In this document: piece after piece, positions 50,301-60,320 of the stretch | How the letters are laid out: every line of letters begins with the position of its first letter | How positions within the stretch are numbered: the stretch's first letter is position 1 | Assembly: GCA_033964015.1 (NCBI GenBank) | Contig: CM066914.1 | Span: forward strand, 9,601,831-9,665,830 | Origin: Scolanthus callimorphus | Taxonomy: Eukaryota; Cnidaria; Anthozoa; Actiniaria; Edwardsiidae | Direction: 5' to 3' | DNA: 64,000 nucleotides | Position numbers and translations under genes: made by a program | The notes under the pieces: model-generated | What the model was told of the DNA's origin: nothing | Seen by the model: the letters and a program-made list of their open reading frames with translations, nothing else | The model's database searches: none

Positions 50301-53300
50301 TGTCTCCCTTTTCAGTTGCCAGCGCTCATATGTATATATATCACGCTCACACAGACAATAGATCAAATCGGCTAACGGGGTTTACATCTTGTTGCCACCC
50401 AATTTTTCTCACTCGACCTAGTGCCCGAGTGTATGAGCAGAACTTACAAAATTATCCACCCAAAGGAATCATCACATGATCTGAATTGGTGGCAACAAGA
50501 TGTAAACACCGTTAGCCGATTTTGTCTATAGAAACATATCCAAGCTAGACAAAACATTTAGGCACACAAGTGTTTCTGATGGCGATGCTGCTTGTATTAA
50601 GGTGATGATGATGTTGATTGTATGATGTTGATGACCTACTGAACGCCTCCTTGTTTGCCCTACCAGCAATCGCCACCCATGCTGCAGAAGAAGAGGAGAA
50701 CCCCCTCAAGCGGACCGGTCGTTTCTGCGGAGGCTTAGTTCGCGACATCAAAGAACGCGCCAAGTTTTACTGGAGTGACTTCAAAGACGGCTTTAACTTG
50801 CACTGTTTATGGGTCACCTTTTTCCTGTACTTTGCTGTGTTTGCTCCCAACATAGCGTTCGGTGGTCTACTAGCGGAGAAGACGAATCAGTGGCTAGGGG
50901 TATCTGAGGTGATATTCGCTACGTGTATGTGCGGTATACTATTTGGACTGTTTGCGGGACAGCCTATTATCATTATTGGCGCGACTGGACCTGTACTCGT
51001 ATTCGAGGAGACTATATACCAAGTGAGTAGGGTCCGTTATATTGTCTTGGTTGAAAAGTCGGAGGAACTTCCGTAGCTCATGTTTGATGAGACTGTATCG
51101 ACGGTTAGATCGCAACCCCTTGTTTTCCAGGTACATACCTCATGCTTTCCTATCCACTGGTTCTACTAATCAGACTTTCTGTTTTTCTCTTCAGTTCTGC
51201 GAGCAGTTCACATCGAGTTCTTACCCTGGCGGTGCTGGATTGGACTGTGGGTGTTACTCATCCTATTTCTAGTCGTGGCATTTGAAGGGTGTTTCTCGTC
51301 AAATATTTCACTCGGTTTACAGAAGAGTTTTTCGCATTCCTGATTGCCGTCATCTTCATCTACGAACCCGTCAACTTTCTCTTCAAGGTAAGATAACATC
51401 TCTGTGTCAGTTTCGTCTTTCACGTGACTCAAATGGTCAAATTTTATTGTTGAAGATAATCTCCACTTTAACAATATCGGGGCAAAATATCAGCGCGTTT
51501 TATCGCACGATTTGCGAAGCTATATTGCTTTAGAATTTTAACGTGTTATGAACCCCATAAATAATTCACTAGAAAGTCCCCAAAGTGCATTGGTGCGAGA
51601 AAAAACCGCGGGTCTCCTGTGCTTTGTTGAATTAAGCTTCAAAACCATTAAATTCTCCGGTAAATCTCTCGCTAATGTACCCATTCTCTGGTCTCATTTT
51701 GCGTTTGCTAAGCTTCAAACATTTTAGTGACCGAATGGCAACATTTTCAGGTATTCAAAGCGAACCCACTCGCGAGAGAGGTTGACCCCCCTGGTAACTT
51801 CACTGTATCAGGGGAGGTTAAGAGTAACAGCATCCCAGTACAGGGGGAACCCAACACAGCTCTTCTCTGCGCCATCCTCCTGTTCGGGACATATTTTGTG
51901 GCGTTCTACATGCGCAAGTTCCGTAACAGTCACTTCTTCTCGAAAAAGGTAATTCACGGCTAAACAAGACAGCATGTTACTGTAATAACCTGAAGTTTTC
52001 AGTGTGACTTTACAAGTTATGACAAGCGAGTACGTATTCACGCGTTGAATGCAATGAGTGGTGCTATTAGGTGGTTACCGACATTTAGGTATGTATAAAA
52101 GATATAATTCGCTCTTTTCTTTGACAAACAGAATCGAAATTAATTAATAAAAACGGCAACGACCTAATGGCATGGCTCTGCAGACTACTGCTCTCCAATT
52201 TTGACATGTTACGTTTTTCAGACGCGTCGGCTGATGAGCGATTTTAGTATTATGCTATGCGAGTCCCGTGTTTTTATAGTGTGACACTGTAGACTACTGC
52301 CCCTAAATCCTGACATTTCATTACGTTTTTCAGGCGCGTTGACTGATGAGCGATTTTAGTATTATGCTATGTCAGTCCCGTGTGTTTATAGTGTGACACT
52401 GTAGACTACTGCCCCTCAATCCTGACATTTCATTACCTTTTTCAGGCGCGTCGACTGATGAGCGATTTCGGTATTCTGTTTGCCATGGCGTCCATGGTGG
52501 TTCTTGATGTCGCCGTCAGAAACAACGTGATCACCCCTAAAGTCACTATCGGCGACACGATAAACGCCGGATTCAGACCACTCTGGATCACAAGCGAGGG
52601 TGGTTTATAAATCCCATAGGCCTAGAAGACACCATATCCCCGGGGTGGGTATTCGCAGCTGTAATTCCTGCTGTATTTGTTGGAATTCTACTCTTCATGG
52701 AGACTGAACTTACCGGCGTCTTGTTAAACAAAAAAGAAAATTGTCTCGACAAACCCCCGGGCTTCAACATGGACTTGCTGTTGATGGGCGTCCTCACGTT
52801 GCTGTGCTCGTTATTTGGTTTACCGTGGATGTGTGCGGCTACTGTGCGGTCTGTCTCGCATTTTAACGCCCTCTCGGTGTTCAGTACATCACATGCCCCA
52901 GGAGAAAAGCCATATCTGATGGAGGTCAAGGAGCAAAGGGTCACTAACATCCTGATTCACGTCCTGACTGGTGAGTCAAGAATGGCCTTTTTAATGATTT
53001 TTTTACTAGAAGGCACGGTAACAATTTCTGCGTTTTGATAGATCCTTAGAGCGCGCGCAAGCGGTCAATATTTTCCTATCTCTGACCTACCGGTCACGGT
53101 TACCCGTTTGCGCGCGTTTGTTTTCATCAAAATACTAACACAGCGTCAAAAATAAATAACTTATTTACCGGCCTTAGGTGGGTCCGTATAGAGAAAAACT
53201 GTGACCTCTGGCCTCAATATTTTTAGCCCCCGTCACACACTTATATATATGTATCTTTTGTCAGTTAGGGCGTGGATTCAGACATGCGTGTCCCCGGCTA

Positions 53301-56282
53301 GCATTATATTCTATAATATAAAGTGTAGGATTTTTACTAATCAACAGGAGGAGCGTCAAGCATATTGCTATATTTTACATAACCTTTGATATGTCGCAGT
53401 CGCAGCGATCCTTGTAGTGACCAGTGCCATGACAATGGGTGAACCCTGCGCTGCAGTCCATGGAATTGACATTCACGTATTTTATTTGCAGGTTTCTCCA
53501 TCCTCCTAGCGCCACTGCTGCACCTTATCCCCGTGCCCGTGCTGTTTGGGTGCTCTTGTACCTGGGTCTTGGCTCACTCGCGCACATCCAGTTTGTCGAT
53601 CGGCTCATCATGATGTTGATGCCGCCGAAACACCACCCTGACGTCAGATACGTTCGAAAGGTAAGCTCATGAATGGACGATTCCAGCTATAAGCGCGCGC
53701 GCTCTTCTTTATTCAGAAATGCCCAAACCGCCATTTCAGCCAATCAGCGAAGGCCCTCATATGGATGTCACCAGAGCCTCCCCTGCGAGCGACGAGCCGG
53801 GGAGCTCTGGGTTCGAGAATGATTGAAATCCAGCTCATTCTCGTACCCAGAGCTCCTCAGCTCGTCTCCTCGCAGGGGAGGCTCTTGGGACATCCATTTG
53901 AGGGCCTTCGCTGATTGGCTGGTTTTGAACATTGGTGCATGCGCAGAAACATCTTTCTCTCAACGGCTTTCAACCTCGTCCCCAGGGTCTTCTCGGTCAT
54001 TTTTCAAAATAGCTCAGAGAAGACCTGGGGGAGGCTGAGTCACATGACCGTTTCGAAACAAAGGACAAATCTCGTTCTCATGTCCTCAAACATAGTCACG
54101 TGACTCAGCCTCCCCAGGGTCTTCTCTGAGCTAACCGCAATTTTGAAAAACGACCGAGAAGACCCTGGGGACGAGGTTTGAACGGCTTTGTATGAAATCT
54201 CGCGCATGCGTCAGTGGCTGTCACCAGAGCAACTCCCGCGAGGTACGAGCCGGGGAGGTCTGGGTACGAGAATGGATCCAGCTGGTTTCTTGCTCTCAAA
54301 TTAGCCAATCAGAACGATTTTTGTCGTATCGCCAAGTGTTTCAAAAATTCAAATAGTATTGCAATTGAACATAAAGACGTTTCCATCTCCTCAGAGAATC
54401 TTGCCTTGTAGCAAATGTAAACTGGGTTTGACGATGAAATCTTGTTTTTGTTTCCCAAAGCCGTGAAAATTCTATCGTTTTGACAAAAAGTCCTTTGTGC
54501 ACCGTGAGGTGAGATAAATTGGATGGAATCCTCGGGGAAGTCGAGTAAGGATAGGAAAAAAATATTTGAATAAAGTAGAGGAGATATTAATTTCTTTACC
54601 GCGCGGTAACTCACAAAACAATTCAATAGAGTCTCTAGATGGGTTTTGATCCCACGACCTTCTGTACACTGTACACTACTAGTCAAATACTCTAGCACTG
54701 AACTACCAGAGACCCCATGCTCTCACAAGCTTTTCGAAAACGCTAAAAAGTAAAGGGTACTGCTTTATCCCGACGTTTATTGAAGCAACTCGTGATAGAA
54801 TCCATGGTACGGTATCATCGAGGTGTTTTTCGCAAACCAAACGGAAGTTCCTAAATAAAAAAAACGTTTTGAGTCCAGAAAGCCTCGTAGATTCAAATAA
54901 ATAGTTCCCTGTGGTACAATAATGCATTTTTTCTAATCAAATGTATTTGTTTCCAGGTGCCGACCCACAAGATTTACTGGTTTACTGCCATCCAGCTAGT
55001 GTGTCTCATCATCCTTGTGGTTGTCAAACTGACGGCCATCGCTCCCGCCTTCCCGTTCTTCATCATTTGTCTGATTCCCGTCAGACGTCTACTTGCAAAG
55101 TTCTTCTCTCGTGATGAACTTGAAGAGGTACAGATTATCGCGGTCTACTATTTGTTTGTTTGTTTATTTATACAACGAATCTCAACGGACCGTGGAAGTT
55201 TCCAAACTTCGTGTAGCCTGATTCTCATCCGCTCCGGTAGAGTTCGCTGACACTTCCTATCTACGCTTCTGATGAACTTCACGCGATTAAGTGTTCTGTC
55301 ATGTCGATTTGCCGAGGAATCTTGTCTTTCATCTGTTCAAATCACCGAAACGTTACCTTTCACGACAAGTTGCAGGTATCATATCCATATTCTAACAGTT
55401 TGCTAGTTTCTGAAAAACACTAAAACAGAGGGAAAAATACCCTCCAGCGAATTGAATCGGCGAATCTCTTGTAACTGGCGAGATGGTAAGCTTCGTTGTG
55501 ATTGGTCCATATTGCCCACGTGATTCTCATCCCGTGATGTTGATCAGACGCGAAGGTAGGAAGTGCTAACGAACTCTACCGTAGCGATTAAGAGTCAAGC
55601 TACTCTCCACAGGGTACCCGATTAACTTTGCTTAGACCATGATTAGCGTGACGTTGATCAGACGTGAAGGTAGGAAGTGCTAACGAACTCTACTGTAGCG
55701 GATGAGAATCAGGCTACTCTCCACAGGGTACCCAACTAACCTTGCTTAGGCCATGATAAGCGTGACGTTGATCAGACGCGAAGGTAGGAAGTGCTAACGT
55801 ACTCCACCGTAGCGGATGAGAATCAGGCTACTCTCCACAGGGTACCCGACTAACCATGCTTAGACCATGATAAGCGTGACTTTGATCAGACGCGAAGATA
55901 GGAAGTGCTAACGAGCTCCGGTAAAACTTCGTGCTGCTACCATGCCCACAAATAATGTGTTCTTGTTTTTCAGCTCGACAACGAAGACGGGGAAGGGGAC
56001 GATAGCGACTTGACGAGTAAGACGCTGTTTATTATGACTTTGTACCCTCTTTTGCAGCCTTTTGTTTGTCGGGAGAAAGGCAACGAACAAAAACCGCCCG
56101 CAAAGGAGACTATGGTTACTGCGGTGTTTCATCATTCTGCGAACTCTGAAGCAACTTACAGTAAACCGAGAATTGTGAAAACTGAAGTACGTTTCATGTT
56201 TAATATTGGTAAAGTATCTGATTAAAATTAAGTGATTTTTCTGTTGGATTTCCAGGTTGTTGTAGTAAGCTTCACAAGGTAG
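41370..56282 (+). CDS. SLC4: SLC4 family anion exchanger (AE-type), 16 exons
   Basis: Exons: 41370-41432, 41552-41708, 43474-44855, 45925-46085, 46384-46558, 46822-47210, 47929-48283, 49051-49234, 50667-51022, 51195-51387, 51751-51948, 52446-52970, 53492-53660, 54957-55127, 55974-56186, 56256-56282. All are GT-AG with consistent phases, giving about 1574 residues once seven single-base deletions are allowed for. The plasma-membrane protein exchanges Cl- for HCO3-. Cytoplasmic domain marks: [53 protein letters not shown]. Membrane domain marks: [64 protein letters not shown]. Glu in FMETELTG matches the AE1 Glu681 position, whereas NBC-type members have Asp, so I favour the sodium-independent AE branch. 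The C-terminus LDNED recalls the AE1 LDADD motif. The N-terminus is long and Lys/Glu/His-rich. Human AE2 is 1241 residues. Confidence 0.93.
42330..42550 (-). mobile_element. tRNA-derived SINE, minus strand, SLC4 intron 2
   Basis: On the minus strand an A-box-like TGGTTAGCGCAGTAGC (42546-42531) and a B-box-like GGGAGTTCAAACCC (42501-42488) are spaced as in a tRNA. The cloverleaf is imperfect and a non-tRNA body follows, so this is a SINE head rather than a working tRNA gene. Confidence 0.65.
43474..44855 (+). CDS. SLC4: SLC4 exon 3: long charged, His-rich N-terminal exon with one frame break
   Basis: Encodes about 461 residues of the cytoplasmic N-terminus. [13 protein letters not shown] stretch lies near its start and an [15 protein letters not shown] stretch near its end, similar in character to the His/Arg tracts of vertebrate AE2/AE3. 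Between them is a Lys/Glu-rich, probably disordered segment. The frame changes at the A6 run 43994-43999: before it the frame ends at a TAG at 44019, and after it the frame is open to the splice donor at 44856. One extra A would join them, and the total length then fits the phases of both neighbouring exons. Confidence 0.85.
45402..45831. mobile_element. MITE of the GTCCACAC family with internal repeats
   Basis: Left GCCCCGTCCACACGTATCCG then GATATTTTTGAATC. Right GATTCAAAAATATCCGGATA then CGTTTGGACGGGGC. The inside holds several more GTCCACAC...ATCCG units in both orientations. TTA lies at both outer edges. Sits in SLC4 intron 3, about 90 bp before exon 4. Confidence 0.85.
47750..47822 (+). 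repeat. Retroposon-like 3' tail with ATT repeat
   Basis: TGTAAAGCGCTTTGGATCCG ... AAAGCGCTATAAAAAT ending in (ATT)n. This hairpin-plus-microsatellite form is typical of SINE/LINE 3' ends. Inside SLC4 intron 6. Confidence 0.5.
47929..48283 (+). CDS. SLC4: SLC4 exon 7 with two single-base frame breaks
   Basis: Encodes the cytoplasmic-domain segment with [23 protein letters not shown] and the end [15 protein letters not shown], which matches the AE family. The frame breaks at the CCC run 47970-47972 and again at about 48195-48199 (expected ...[12 protein letters not shown]...). Each is explained by one missing base. Corrected length is 357 nt, phase 0 to phase 0. Confidence 0.85.
48335..49060. 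repeat. Minisatellite of decoy 3' splice sites before SLC4 exon 8
   Basis: About 22 degenerate copies of a core ATTTTTAG/GTATTTCACG, each followed by a spacer such as TCCCATCTGTGAT. The true exon 8 starts at 49051 with the same GTATTTCACG and then continues ACTTGGCGTAC into coding sequence. Thus the repeat unit includes both the acceptor and the first ten bases of the exon. Spacing is about 40 bp in the 5' half and alternates around 28-31 bp in the 3' half (TTTTAG and TTTTCAG versions). Reading from the nearest three decoys gives a frame change or reaches a stop. Confidence 0.93.
49250..49492. mobile_element. MITE just after the SLC4 exon 8 donor
   Basis: Left GCTATCCAGTTAAGCTTGGA then GCGCCTATAG. 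Right CTATAGGCACTCCAAGCTTA then ACTGAATAGCGC. Begins about 16 bp past the GTAGGA donor. Confidence 0.8.
49764..50333. repeat. Two direct copies of a GAGCGCGCGCAACTG foldback
   Basis: Copies at 49765-49872 and 50222-50331 share GAGCGCGCGCAACTGAAAAG, GGGGGTTATTTTGACCTCGA and CTCCCTTTTCAG...CAGCGCTC. Each folds on itself (CAACTGAAAAGGG with CCCTTTTCAG). They are almost identical and about 456 bp apart, so one is probably a recent duplicate. Confidence 0.8.
50350..50535. mobile_element. MITE with ATCGGCTAACGG ends
   Basis: Left AAATCGGCTAACGGGGTTTA then CATCTTGTTGCCACC. Right GGTGGCAACAAGATGTAAAC then ACCGTTAGCCGATTT. In SLC4 intron 8. Confidence 0.85.
51195..51387 (+). CDS. SLC4: SLC4 exon 10 (transmembrane) with two frame breaks
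   Basis: Encodes membrane spans: [19 protein letters not shown] then [20 protein letters not shown]. The frame changes at about 51207-51211 and at the T-run 51292-51294, each by one missing base. With both allowed for, the exon is 195 nt and in phase with its neighbours. Confidence 0.85.
52166..52460. repeat. 112-bp tandem triplication containing the SLC4 exon 12 splice acceptor
   Basis: The acceptor TTTTTCAG followed by (A/G)CGCGT(C/T)G(G/A)CTGATGAGCG occurs at 52222, 52334 and 52446, exactly 112 bp apart. Only the third continues into conserved coding sequence ([16 protein letters not shown]). Copies 1 and 2 run into GATTTTAGTATTATGCTATG, and copy 2 has an immediate in-frame TGA. Confidence 0.95.
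52446..52970 (+). CDS. SLC4: SLC4 exon 12, largest membrane-domain exon, one frame break
   Basis: Carries [49 protein letters not shown] (AE Glu681 equivalent at 52700-52702), [20 protein letters not shown] and [17 protein letters not shown]. The frame breaks near 52573-52577 by one missing base. Downstream the frame stays open to the GTGAGT donor. Confidence 0.88.
53492..53660 (+). CDS. SLC4: SLC4 exon 13 with a frame break at a G-run
   Basis: [20 protein letters not shown] reads in one frame up to GGG at 53548-53550. [17 protein letters not shown] and [14 protein letters not shown] read in another. One missing G accounts for it and gives 170 nt, matching the phases of both junctions. Confidence 0.87.
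53735..54275. mobile_element. Nested MITEs: CATTCTCGTACCCAGAG element invaded by a CAACCTCGT element
   Basis: The outer element begins CATTCTCGTACCCAGAGCTC at 53836 and ends GGGTACGAGAATG at about 54273, with inner GCATGCGC / GCGCATGCG pairing. Inside it 53969-54179 is a complete CAACCTCGTCCCCAGGGTCT element whose arms share GGCTGAGTCACATGACC / GTCACGTGACTCAGCC. To the left, 53750-53822 is an inverted partial copy of the outer family. Confidence 0.8.
54625..54718 (-). mobile_element. tRNA-like SINE head, minus strand
   Basis: On the minus strand TGGTAGTTCAGTGCTAGAG (A-box-like) and GTGGGATCAAAACCC (B-box-like) lie at tRNA-like spacing, but the fold is imperfect and there is no clear anticodon arm. 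Probably a SINE or tRNA pseudogene in SLC4 intron 13. Confidence 0.5.
55214..55940. repeat. Inverted element whose right side is tandemly repeated (114 bp, about 3.5 copies)
   Basis: TTGATCAGACG begins at 55540, 55654, 55768 and 55882, exactly 114 bp apart. Each unit carries GGTAGGAAGTGCTAACG, GTAGCGGATGAGAATC and CTACTCTCCACAGGGTACCC. The left side (55216-55275: GCCTGATTCTCATCCGCTCC, CACTTCCTATCTACGC) is the inverted single copy. The array ends about 38 bp before SLC4 exon 15. Confidence 0.88.
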
Positions 56283-56439
56283 AGGCATAGCCAAAGGCAT
56301 ACCAGAGATGAAACATCGCTGCATTTACAAGGACTCTTCATCGACTTGTCAGAGGTCTTTGCTCCATGGATGTCTATTAGAATACAGATATTCGTAAAAA
56401 GCTCACAGACAGGACAGGATGGTGGGAAAAATCGTCTCA

Positions 56440-56802
56440 TAAAGCATTTGTACAGCTAAAATCGTTGCATTGCGACCCACGTTTACAAAAGTCAAATTAT
56501 TATTTTTGGCTTTGCTGTTCTGCCAGTCAAATCACCTGAGCCAATCAGATTCTTGCCCTGTTTCGCCTAGTGCAGTCACCTGGCTTCCCTCAACGAAAAC
56601 CAGACAACGTCGCGATGGAAAGCCAGGCGACTGCACTAGGCGAAGCAGGGCAAGCATCTGATTGGCTCATAAGATTTGACTGGCGGAACAGGACAATAAT
56701 CTGATTGGCTTATAAGATTTACTGGCGGAACAGCAAAACCAAAAGCAAGTCGATGTTTTGAAAACGCGGGTCGCGATGCAACGATTTCAGCTGTAAAACC
56801 AT
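56440..56802. mobile_element. Nested inverted repeats after the SLC4 stop
   Basis: Outer arms ACAGCTAAAATCGTTGCATT then GCGACCC, and GGGTCGCGATGCAACGATTT then CAGCTGT. Inner arms CTTGCCCTGTTTCGCCTAGT then GCAGTC, and GACTGCACTAGGCGAAGCAG then GGCAAG. The short tandem GATTGGCTTATAAGATTT / GATTGGCTCATAAGATTT repeat shows partial duplication of the right arm. May lie in the SLC4 3' untranslated region. Confidence 0.8.
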
Positions 56803-57394
56803 TTAGCAACAAAAGTATCTGATAACTGACTGACTTGAATATTCCAAAGGAATTAAAATCTTGATATTGAAAAGCAATGGTGCGATCCTATGGATGGACA
56901 CCCCGACAACATCCTGAGATGGACAGATCGTAGAATGACATGTAATATAGTGATTTATTGTAGATAATAATTTTATATGGAAATATTGTACAAAGAAGAT
57001 TTTCGTATATGAAAGTGTACTTTTTGATGAAACAATTTGGAAGGAAATAAGCGAAAATTGTATTTGTACACAGCCATATCTAGGAAAAAAAAGTTTTTTA
57101 TCCAAAACAATTGTATTTTGGTTAACGAAATTCATTTATAATTTTGGTGCAGCTTATAAGGACAAACACATCTAGGGCCGTGACACAAACTTTCTTTCGT
57201 TATAAAATAACTTGTTATATCCCATGTTGTACAGAAGTTTTATAAAAACTTAGAGTATTACGAAAAGGTATTGGCAACGAGATTTGGAAGATTATCTGAT
57301 CAATATTTTTCTTAAAGAAAATCGGCTGGAATTATAGATAGGAAAAAAATGAAGTATTAAAATTAAGCTCTGTTTGTAGAATGGGTCAGAATGA
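56803..57394. other. AT-rich 3' flank of the SLC4 gene
   Basis: No exon or repeat recognised. ATTAAA-type hexamers occur, but I cannot pick a poly(A) site. Confidence 0.35.
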
Positions 57395-58055
57395 GCCTCT
57401 AACTACTCCACTAGGTCTAGCCATATGCACAGGGAGCATATCAACAGGAGCCTCCATCTACTTGGCCACTAGGTGTAGCCATACAGCTATTTCGATAAAG
57501 GTTGTCGGTCTTGTGAGCGCTAAGCCTACGCGCCCAGACCGAAAAGCAGTATGGGTAAAACTAAATATCCTATTTCGATGATACCTCGGTCTGAGTGCTA
57601 AATTCTACGAGAGAGACTTGTTTCAAGCTAGCAATGTCTCGAGTAGTTCATAAGCGTCGTACTCAAGCAGTGAGCCGGCTTAAGACCTCCTACCCAGACA
57701 ACTTTGCGATCTGGGCGCGTACGGCTTCCGACAACGTTTTTTGAAATAGCTGTATGTACAGGGAGCCCATCAACAGGAGCCTCCATCTACTCCACAGGTC
57801 TAGCCAGATGGACAAAATGCATAGGAGTAAAGAGTCTATTTTTAGACTGTGGATTCAGTGGGTTCAACGCGTGCACTGTGATGGCGGTGCTGACTTCAGC
57901 CATCTTTGTTATGAGAGGGGATAATTTGTAACCATGACAACTCATTCTCGAGGGATTCAAAATCTACAATCTAAAAATAGATTCATCTACTCCTGTGCTT
58001 AGGACGTCTACCAAAACGTGATGGAGACTCCTGTTGACGGGCTCCTGAGTGGGTT
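57395..58055. mobile_element. Nested MITEs: CAGCTATTTC element inside another inverted repeat
   Basis: The outer repeat has CAACAGGAGCCTCCATCTAC twice in direct orientation (57443 and 57770) and its complement GATGGAGACTCCTGTTGACG once (58022). The inner element is 57484-57756: ACAGCTATTTCGATAAAGGT to TTTTTTGAAATAGCTGT, with GTTGTCGG / CCGACAAC. The inner element interrupts the outer repeat at CATACAGC. Confidence 0.75.
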
Positions 58056-58334
58056 TTATAAACTCGAATACTTGATACCGGATAACACTCTATTATCGTT
58101 TGTTTGATACACTTCAAGTATATTTTGTGCTTGGTATTTTGCCTGAATAAAAATGCTCGCGCTATTTGGGGAAAACATTGTTAGAATAACAGAAAAATAA
58201 AATTTGTTAGATAACGTGTGTCCACAGCCTCTTTACTTGTTCTCGTCAGTAGGACTCTATCCTCTGTTATTTCATAGTTAATGGAGTGGAATGGTTGGGA
58301 AGCCCGGCAAACTTCAAAGGGTCAACACAATAGA

Positions 58335-58440
58335 GTGGGCTAAACCTCTCACTCATTGTCTCTTGTGAAAATATTCACATCAACTTGTATCTCGATCAGT
58401 ATTGATATCCGATCAACACCAGAATTTAATCATTATCACG
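58335..58440. repeat. Short relative of the 61-63 kb tandem unit
   Basis: GCTAAACCTCTCACTCATTG and TCTTGTGAAAATATTCACA are joined directly to TCAACTTGTATCTCG and TCAGTATTGATATCCGATCA. In the tandem units the same blocks are separated by about 357 bp (61342-61698). Confidence 0.75.
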
Positions 58441-58924
58441 TGATATTGATCCTGCACATTCTTTTGTTTCATGCTCATCTCATATTCATGTCTGGTTGTA
58501 CACTGAATCTTACTATAATAATAATAATAATAGGTCTTTATTTTCATATGATAAAAATACATATCCTATGTTACCAAGCTATAATAAAAAACGACTGGCT
58601 GAATTTTGGTACTTATATATACCGTGACCATGCACAAACAAAAGGATTCCTCTGAAAAAGTGAACAAAGAGATAGTACAATAACAGGGTGTCAGGTTTCC
58701 TAACCATTCTCCTCTATAAACTATGGTTATTTTGACGCTTTCTCAGAGGCTAGCATCTATTGTTTTCCTTGTTGCCCTGGGTAACCATTGTCGAACGAGC
58801 CAATCAAAGTACGGCTGTCGATCATCTGCCATAAGAGCTTCCGACCAACGTTCAATTGGAGGAGGTCTGGGAACGAGATTGCCTTGTTACATTTTCTGAG
58901 ATTGCGCCATTCACGTGGTGCAGT

Positions 58925-59060
58925 TTAGTCTCGTCCCCAGGCTTCCCCTTGTTGTCAGCTCATTGCATTCAATATGGCGGCCGCTCAGCAAAAGCCAATG
59001 ACGTCATAGCCGGGCAAAGCGTGACAGGTGCGCCGAGTAGCCTGGGGACGAGGCTACATG
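58925..59060. mobile_element. Small MITE with CTCGTCCCCAGGCT ends
   Basis: TAGTCTCGTCCCCAGGCTTC on the left and AGCCTGGGGACGAGGCTA on the right. Contains AATATGGCGGCCGC and TGACGTCA. A variant of the CAACCTCGT end family. Confidence 0.75.
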
Positions 59061-60320
59061 CAGTTTAATAGTTCGTGTTTGATTTATGAGCCCCTGCAGA
59101 GGCCTGATTTTAAACCCTAAAAGGTACGACGAGCACCCCGCCCCAAAATGGGGGAGTTCCCCCCACACACACACCGGGGGTGCAACCAAGGGTGAGACTA
59201 AGATCTTATTGGATCTTTTAAGACCCTAAAAGGGAGAAAGCCTACGTTGATGACTCATCAAACACAGCTGATCCAAAAGTCACCCGCCTGGGAATTCCGC
59301 AATTCCGCAGCTGATCCGGATTGGTCTATGGCTCATCACCTTGGGCGATACTCTTTAAGGTCATATTTGAGAAATGCAATATGTCATTATTTTTATTTTA
59401 GATTTATTTTAGAGTGGTATAGTATAAAACTGTTTAGACATTTACGGTGTTTATATTTACGTATGCTCTCATGTCGTGATATTGAATTAGATAATGTACT
59501 CATGAAATATGATTTAAATCGACTCTAGAGGATCACGATTGTGATTCAGTTTCCTCGCGCTGGTTCACGTATCTAGTGGGCTGCCTGTTTTTTGTTTTGT
59601 TTCCCGCGAGTGGTTCGCTCACCCCGACTCCCTCCCCTTCCCTTAAGAGCCGCTACGTAGGCTTATGCGCCGTTAATTTGGATGCTTATTCAGCGATTGA
59701 GCATGACAGAATTCGAAACTGGAATTTTCGTCGTTTTTATATACGCTGCGCTTTTTGAAAACACCGAAATGGCTTTGTTTATTCTTTTGCGTCAATCAAG
59801 CCATCTGAACCAATCGTGCAGTAGGAGGAGACATGAAATGCAGTTTAAAGTATTCTGCCAGACAAAGCGGAAAAAACATTTGGCGATCTTTTCCTTTGAA
59901 AATTGTATTAGGCTACATAATTTCTCATTTGCTACCTTCCCTTCCATAATTTTTGCACGGTCTGTACATGGCTGGTAAAAAGTAAAATAGCAGAGGTCTA
60001 ATCAGTAGAAAGACAATACCGCAGTAAAGTAAACATCCAGTGGTGTACCAGAGCATGCGCGGCACTGCCAGTGCAGCGAGGACTGGGTGCAACTCCCAGC
60101 TGGGTGATTCTGTGGTTGCAGGAGTAAGATACAGCGAAACCTAAAGGGAAATATAGGCGAGAGGAAAAAGAGAAGATAACAAAATGAGAGATATACCGGT
60201 TTGTTTTCATATGCTTGTTTCATAAGACCAAAAGGCTCTTAAAAGAATATTTTATAAATAAATATATACATAATCGCCCCTCTCGCAGTCAAAAGGAACT
60301 TGTACTGAAAAAGAGATTGG

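Noticed and set aside
41370..56282. Calling the SLC4 gene a pseudogene
   Set aside because: Splice sites, phases and functional residues are intact and every lesion is a one-base deletion. I saw no substitution stop, so sequencing error is the simpler reading.
41370..56282. Assigning the SLC4 gene to the sodium bicarbonate cotransporter branch
   Set aside because: The FMETELTG segment has Glu as in AE proteins rather than the Asp of NBC proteins, and [10 protein letters not shown] is closer to the AE form.
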